A stretch of 8,478 bases of DNA, from contig CATWCP010000043.1 in assembly GCA_958349325.1 (NCBI GenBank), positions 1 through 8,478 of the forward strand, read 5' to 3'. Of the stretch, positions 5,332 through 8,478 are shown in pieces. The DNA is from an uncultured Collinsella sp. GTDB taxonomy: Bacteria; Actinomycetota; Coriobacteriia; Coriobacteriales; Coriobacteriaceae. Within the stretch, counting starts at the first letter, position 1. Every line of letters starts with the position of its first letter. The notes under the pieces are model-generated. The model saw only the letters and a program-made list of their open reading frames with translations, made no database searches and was not told the origin of the DNA. Position numbers and translations under genes: made by a program.

Positions 5332-8157
5332 TTATGCCTCACCTCCTTTGGAGTGCTTGCCGAGCGGGGTGGTGTCCCCGTCGTTTCCGCTTACGTTGTC
5401 AACGCCGTCGACATCTTGAGCCTTACGATGCGCACCGATATGCGGCAGACGGCTCGTGGGCTGTTCGCTGTCCTTGGTGCCCCGCTCGCTGGCGTTGAGA
5501 CCAAACATGCGACGGGCGGCAGGGATGGCAGCCGTGTGCTCGCGCATCTCGCGGCGAAGGTCCTCGTCCGAAAGCGCCGAGATACGCATCTGGGTATTGA
5601 GGCTCGCACGGATGTACTCGATGTTGATGAGCCAGCCACAGATGGCGATGACCGAAATGATCCAGATAACAAGCAGGATGATCTTGCCGTTATTGTCGAT
5701 ATCGAGCACCGTCGAAAGTACAAAGAGCAGGACCTGGACGCCTACCACGGCGGCAAAACCGCCCTTGATGTAGTACGGGTAGCGATGCTCAAACGCCACG
5801 GCATGATCGAGCAGCTCGCGACGGTACGAATCCGAATCGAGCATGACGCGCATGGCCGTGCGCAGCGAATAGCGCTGGCGCGGCAGGTCGTTGGACTCGC
5901 AGATCATGAGGCCCGTCGTGGAAAGCTGCTTATCAAAGAGCAGATTGAGGTTGAGCAGCAACGGGCGCAGCTGCAGACCGATAAAGAGCGCCACGATCAG
6001 GAACACGCCCAGGATGCACAGGTTGAACAGGTAGTTGAACGAGTACATGCCGCCGACGGTCTCGCGCAGCAGGTTGATGCCATAGGTGAAGGGCAGCAGC
6101 GGATGCAGCCATTGGAAGAAGCCGGGCATCATCTCGATGGGATACATGCCCGACGAGCCGGGGATCTGCACAATGACGAGGATGACGCCAATGGCTTTAC
6201 CGATATGCTTAAAGGTGGTGGACAGCGCATAGATGATGTTGACGTAGGTGAACGAGATAGCGATGCCGCCCAGCACGAACAGCAGCGGGTTGACGCACTG
6301 CACGCCAATCACCAAATCGCCCACCGTAACGATGATGGCCTGGAACGCACCCAGGATCACCATCAGCAGCCAGCGGCCAAAGTAGCCCTGACGCGCCGTA
6401 AAGCTACCGATGCCCTCGCGGTCGACCTCGAGCTTGTAGATAGCGATGAGCACATAGCCGCCTACCCACAGCGCCAGATTGGTGTAGAAGGGAGCGATGC
6501 CCGAGCCAAAGCTCTTGACTGGATAGATTGACTTGGACGTCAGCTCAACCGGAGATGCCATGAAATCTGCCACGTCATCGACGTCGACGTCCATGAGGTC
6601 GGCTAACTCGCCCATAGACTCAGAGGTCTGTAGCGCCGCAATGTCATTGGCGGCGGTCGCGAGCTTGTCCTGAACCTTGGCAAGGGAGGCGTCGGTTTGG
6701 GACAGCGTGGTCTTTGCCTGCTTGAGCGTGGCGTCGAGCTGCGCCAGCGTGCCGCGCGCGCTCGCTATCGTGGGGGTCATACCCGATACAATGCCGGTCA
6801 AATCGCCCGAAACGGCGGCAAAGGAGTCGAGCGCGCTCGAAGCCTTCGGCAGTGCGTTCTGCCCCAGATCGGTCTGAGCCTGACCGAGGTTAGCCGTACC
6901 GGTCTTAATTGCCGCGTTGAGTACGTTGCTCGCGTTCGAGATTGCCGTAGCGTCTTTTGCCATGGCGCTCGACTGTGCAGAGAGGCCATCCTTGATGCTC
7001 TGCAGCTTCTGGTTTTGCTCGCGAAGCGAATTGATGGTCGATGCGATGAGCGCGTCGGCGTCCTCCGACCCCGTTGACGTATCGTTAGCGAGAATCTGCA
7101 GGCGCTCGATGACAGCGCTGTTGTGGTCAATCGTCGCCTGAAGGGATTCGAGCGAGTTGTCGATTCGAGCGGTCGTGGACGTAACCGTACCGGTGAGTTT
7201 GCCAATCGCGGCGTTCGCAGAAGCCGATGTCTTGCTCAGCACGATGCTGCCCTCCGAAAGTGCCTTGGAGAGCGAGGTGATGGACTTGCCAGCCGTGGTG
7301 CGAGCTTCGCCCAGCAGGTCATTACCCTGAGCGATTGCCTGCGTTAGCGAAGGCGCCTGTCCCTGCAGACCCGCCAGCGCGGCATCGGCCGAAGCAATCG
7401 AGCTGTTTGTCTTGTCGATGGCGGTGTTCATGTCGCCGATGGAATCACGTACTTCGCCCAGGGTATCAGACGCCTCGGACACCGAGCCCGCCAGCGAATC
7501 CTGGGTCTGAGTTGCCTTGTCTTTAAGGTCGATGCCAGCATCTTTGGCAATGCCAGCGACGGTCTCGCCCACCGTGGAGACAAACTCCGAGTTGATCTGC
7601 TCCTCGATGGTGTTGGCACCGGTATCGGTGACCTTGGGCGCAATGGCGCTCTTCTTCTCATTGACGTAATAGGTGAGCTTGGGCTGATGGTAGTTGCCGT
7701 CGAGCATCGAGACGAGATTGTCGGAGAAGTTCTTGGGAATCACGATGGCGGCATAGTATTCGCCACTTTCGACGCCCTCTTTGGCATCTGCCGCCGAGTC
7801 GACGAAGGTCCAGCCAAGCTGGTCGTTCTCCTTGAGCTGGTCGACCACCTTATCGCCCGCGTTAAGCTCGCCCACCAGGTCGTTCTGGGTGCCCTGATCG
7901 TTGTTGGCAATGGCGATTTTAATGCCCTGGGTATTTCCGTACGGATCCCAGTTGGCAACGATGTTGTACCAGGCATACAGCGAAGGAATGACGCACACGC
8001 CCAGGGTAACCACCAGGGCGACGGGATTCATAAGCAGTCGCTTAATGTCGCGCTTAAATATCGCAAAGGAGACCTTTGCGTTGGATAGTTTGCTGCCGAG
8101 ACTCACGCTTGGACCATCCATCCTGTCGTTGAATCGAATCGTACTATCGACAACCAT
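5332..8157 (-). CDS. YhgE/Pip-family membrane protein, copy B, with extended C-terminus
   Basis: A protein of about 941 residues, paralogous to copy A. Basic FKRDIKRLLMN leads into membrane segment 1 (about 44-64), WDPYGNT (70-76), and the conserved extracytoplasmic domain with YYAAIVIPKNF (134-144). A long coiled-coil-like Ser/Ala/Asp/Gln-rich stalk spans about 175-535. The ABC-2-like membrane domain runs from about 540 to 730 (YPVKSFGSGIAPFYTNLALWVG; GSSGMYPIEMMPGF; LLPFTYGIN). Unlike copy A it continues with a cytoplasmic stretch (about 735-790), two further membrane segments (about 795-820 and 822-845) and a charged tail of about 95 residues. The start is uncertain. The frame is open to TTG 8190, ATG 8157 and ATG 8121, and none has a well-placed SD; 8121 has AGG touching the ATG. 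I chose 8157 as the ATG compatible with the candidate promoter. It is the first gene of the two-gene operon. Its specific function is unknown; an asymmetric partner of copy A is inference. Confidence 0.92.
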   Translation of the reverse strand: MVVDSTIRFNDRMDGPSVSLGSKLSNAKVSFAIFKRDIKRLLMNPVALVVTLGVCVIPSLYAWYNIVANWDPYGNTQGIKIAIANNDQGTQNDLVGELNAGDKVVDQLKENDQLGWTFVDSAADAKEGVESGEYYAAIVIPKNFSDNLVSMLDGNYHQPKLTYYVNEKKSAIAPKVTDTGANTIEEQINSEFVSTVGETVAGIAKDAGIDLKDKATQTQDSLAGSVSEASDTLGEVRDSIGDMNTAIDKTNSSIASADAALAGLQGQAPSLTQAIAQGNDLLGEARTTAGKSITSLSKALSEGSIVLSKTSASANAAIGKLTGTVTSTTARIDNSLESLQATIDHNSAVIERLQILANDTSTGSEDADALIASTINSLREQNQKLQSIKDGLSAQSSAMAKDATAISNASNVLNAAIKTGTANLGQAQTDLGQNALPKASSALDSFAAVSGDLTGIVSGMTPTIASARGTLAQLDATLKQAKTTLSQTDASLAKVQDKLATAANDIAALQTSESMGELADLMDVDVDDVADFMASPVELTSKSIYPVKSFGSGIAPFYTNLALWVGGYVLIAIYKLEVDREGIGSFTARQGYFGRWLLMVILGAFQAIIVTVGDLVIGVQCVNPLLFVLGGIAISFTYVNIIYALSTTFKHIGKAIGVILVIVQIPGSSGMYPIEMMPGFFQWLHPLLPFTYGINLLRETVGGMYSFNYLFNLCILGVFLIVALFIGLQLRPLLLNLNLLFDKQLSTTGLMICESNDLPRQRYSLRTAMRVMLDSDSYRRELLDHAVAFEHRYPYYIKGGFAAVVGVQVLLFVLSTVLDIDNNGKIILLVIWIISVIAICGWLINIEYIRASLNTQMRISALSDEDLRREMREHTAAIPAARRMFGLNASERGTKDSEQPTSRLPHIGAHRKAQDVDGVDNVSGNDGDTTPLGKHSKGGEA
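5339..5346 (-). promoter_or_regulatory. Strong ribosome binding site for YhgE copy A inside the end of copy B
   Basis: Minus-strand GGAGGTGA, an eight-base match to the 16S rRNA 3' end, ends 7 nt before the copy A ATG and lies within the last codons of copy B (Gly-Gly-Glu-Ala-stop). The stop and start read TAA-ATG with no gap. This fixes the copy A start and points to coupled, near-stoichiometric synthesis of the two proteins. Confidence 0.9.
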
Positions 8158-8213
8158 TGTACGTAGGCGCTTTAGTGTCTCACGGCACAATGGTGCTGAG
8201 TTTTGCGGGTAGC

Positions 8214-8276
8214 AATATACTACGAAGATGAGTTAGCGTACAGTTGTACAGTATCTTAAATTTCAGCAGGTCACAA
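8214..8276 (-). promoter_or_regulatory. Promoter region of the YhgE operon with two overlapping candidates and a repeat
   Basis: Candidate 1 on the minus strand is CTGTAC (8243-8238), 18 bp, then TATATT (8219-8214; five of six to TATAAT). Candidate 2 is TTGTGA (8276-8271), 17 bp, then TACTGT (8253-8248). Over the -35 of candidate 1 lies the direct repeat GTACAG-TT-GTACAG (8238-8251), which also contains the near-palindrome GTACA-GT-TGTAC (8238-8249), a plausible repressor site. Candidate 1 would start transcription near 8206, about 50 nt before the chosen ATG at 8157. Confidence 0.45.
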
Positions 8277-8304
8277 AACCACAACCCGCACAAATTAGCA
8301 ATCC

Positions 8305-8390
8305 GATTAGTCATTGGGGACGTTCTTAAACGACTAGTCAAACAAGAACGTCCCCAACGACTAGTCATTTAAGAACGTCCCCAACGACTA
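8305..8390. repeat. Three-copy repeat cluster forming alternative long hairpins
   Basis: The core AAGAACGTCCCCAA occurs twice on the plus strand (8344-8357 and 8371-8384) and once inverted (8314-8327). The two direct copies extend to a 20-bp identity, AAGAACGTCCCCAACGACTA, with a 27-bp period. The inverted copy pairs with the far copy over 32 bp (8308-8339 with 8359-8390), with two mismatches and a 19-nt loop. It also pairs with the near copy over 23 bp (8305-8327 with 8344-8366), with two non-Watson-Crick positions. The linker GACTAGTC is itself a palindrome. The cluster lies between an upstream terminator and the YhgE operon promoter. It resembles short interspersed palindromic (REP/MITE-like) elements; no transposase is visible. 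Confidence 0.85.
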
Positions 8391-8455
8391 CCCATACCCA
8401 TAACAACGCCGATGTTTTGGCAACGACAGACACTATGACCCAATCCGAGGGCACT

Positions 8456-8478
8456 AAAAAGACAGGAGCCCCCGCTCG
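8456..8478 (-). terminator. Probable 3' half of a terminator of an upstream minus-strand gene (cut by window edge)
   Basis: On the minus strand a G/C-rich arm (CGAGCGGGGGCTCCTGTC, 8478-8461) is followed by five T residues (8460-8456), the layout of the 3' arm and U-tract of an intrinsic terminator. Only a 4-bp stem (GAGC/GCTC) is visible inside the window. The rest of the 5' arm would lie beyond 8478, so this is an extrapolation. Confidence 0.4.

Noticed and set aside
4933..6531. Long plus-strand open frame of 532 codons lying antisense to the two YhgE genes
   Set aside because: It crosses the junction of two well-supported minus-strand genes. Its translation is rich in Asp/His/Arg/Gln with no recognisable domain, as expected for a shadow frame in G/C-rich codon-biased DNA.
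8180..8368. Small minus-strand open frame of 62 codons running from the repeat cluster into YhgE copy B
   Set aside because: It overlaps the repeat arms and the promoter region, has no ribosome binding site in view and no recognisable composition.
8305..8390. Possible CRISPR array
   Set aside because: There are only three copies, one is inverted, the gap between the direct 20-bp copies is 7 bp, and the intervening sequence is part of the repeat unit. No cas gene is visible.

Overview
The window looks like a chromosomal segment of a moderately high-G+C, Gram-positive-type actinobacterium. The best guess is a gut Coriobacteriia member of the Collinsella/Olsenella kind. The basis is G/C-rich third codon positions, strong GGAGG-type ribosome binding sites, and a tandem pair of YhgE/Pip-family envelope proteins. 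The assignment is from general impression, not from a search. Every gene I can support lies on the minus strand, so transcription runs from high to low coordinates.

In transcription order: (1) 8191-8478 is non-coding. It holds half of a probable terminator of an upstream gene at the window edge, a cluster of three copies of a short repeat that can form alternative long hairpins, and the promoter region of the next operon. (2) 8157-5332 and 5331-3142 are two paralogous YhgE/Pip-type proteins, here called copy B and copy A. Copy B's TAA stop directly abuts copy A's ATG, and a GGAGGTGA ribosome binding site lies inside the end of copy B, so they form a translationally coupled operon. Each has an N-terminal membrane segment, a large extracellular helical stalk and a C-terminal ABC-2-like membrane domain. 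Copy B has a further two membrane segments and a charged cytoplasmic tail. (3) 2809-3141 is a 333-bp non-coding region with three hairpins: one over the copy A stop codon, an 87-bp imperfect palindrome, and a good intrinsic terminator. A candidate promoter for the next gene follows. (4) 2808-1825 is a ten-helix EamA/DMT-family exporter closed by its own terminator at 1787-1812. (5) 1708-413 is an M20D-type metallo-amidohydrolase, followed after 40 bp by the start of an MFS transporter (372 to beyond the window edge). These two probably form an uptake-and-hydrolysis or export operon, possibly controlled through the palindrome at 1739-1760.

No rRNA, tRNA, CRISPR array, transposase gene or phage gene is visible. 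The least ordinary parts are the coupled, asymmetric YhgE pair and the structured non-coding DNA on either side of it, especially the repeat cluster at 8305-8390. In that cluster both mismatches in the 32-bp arms become G-U pairs in minus-strand RNA only.
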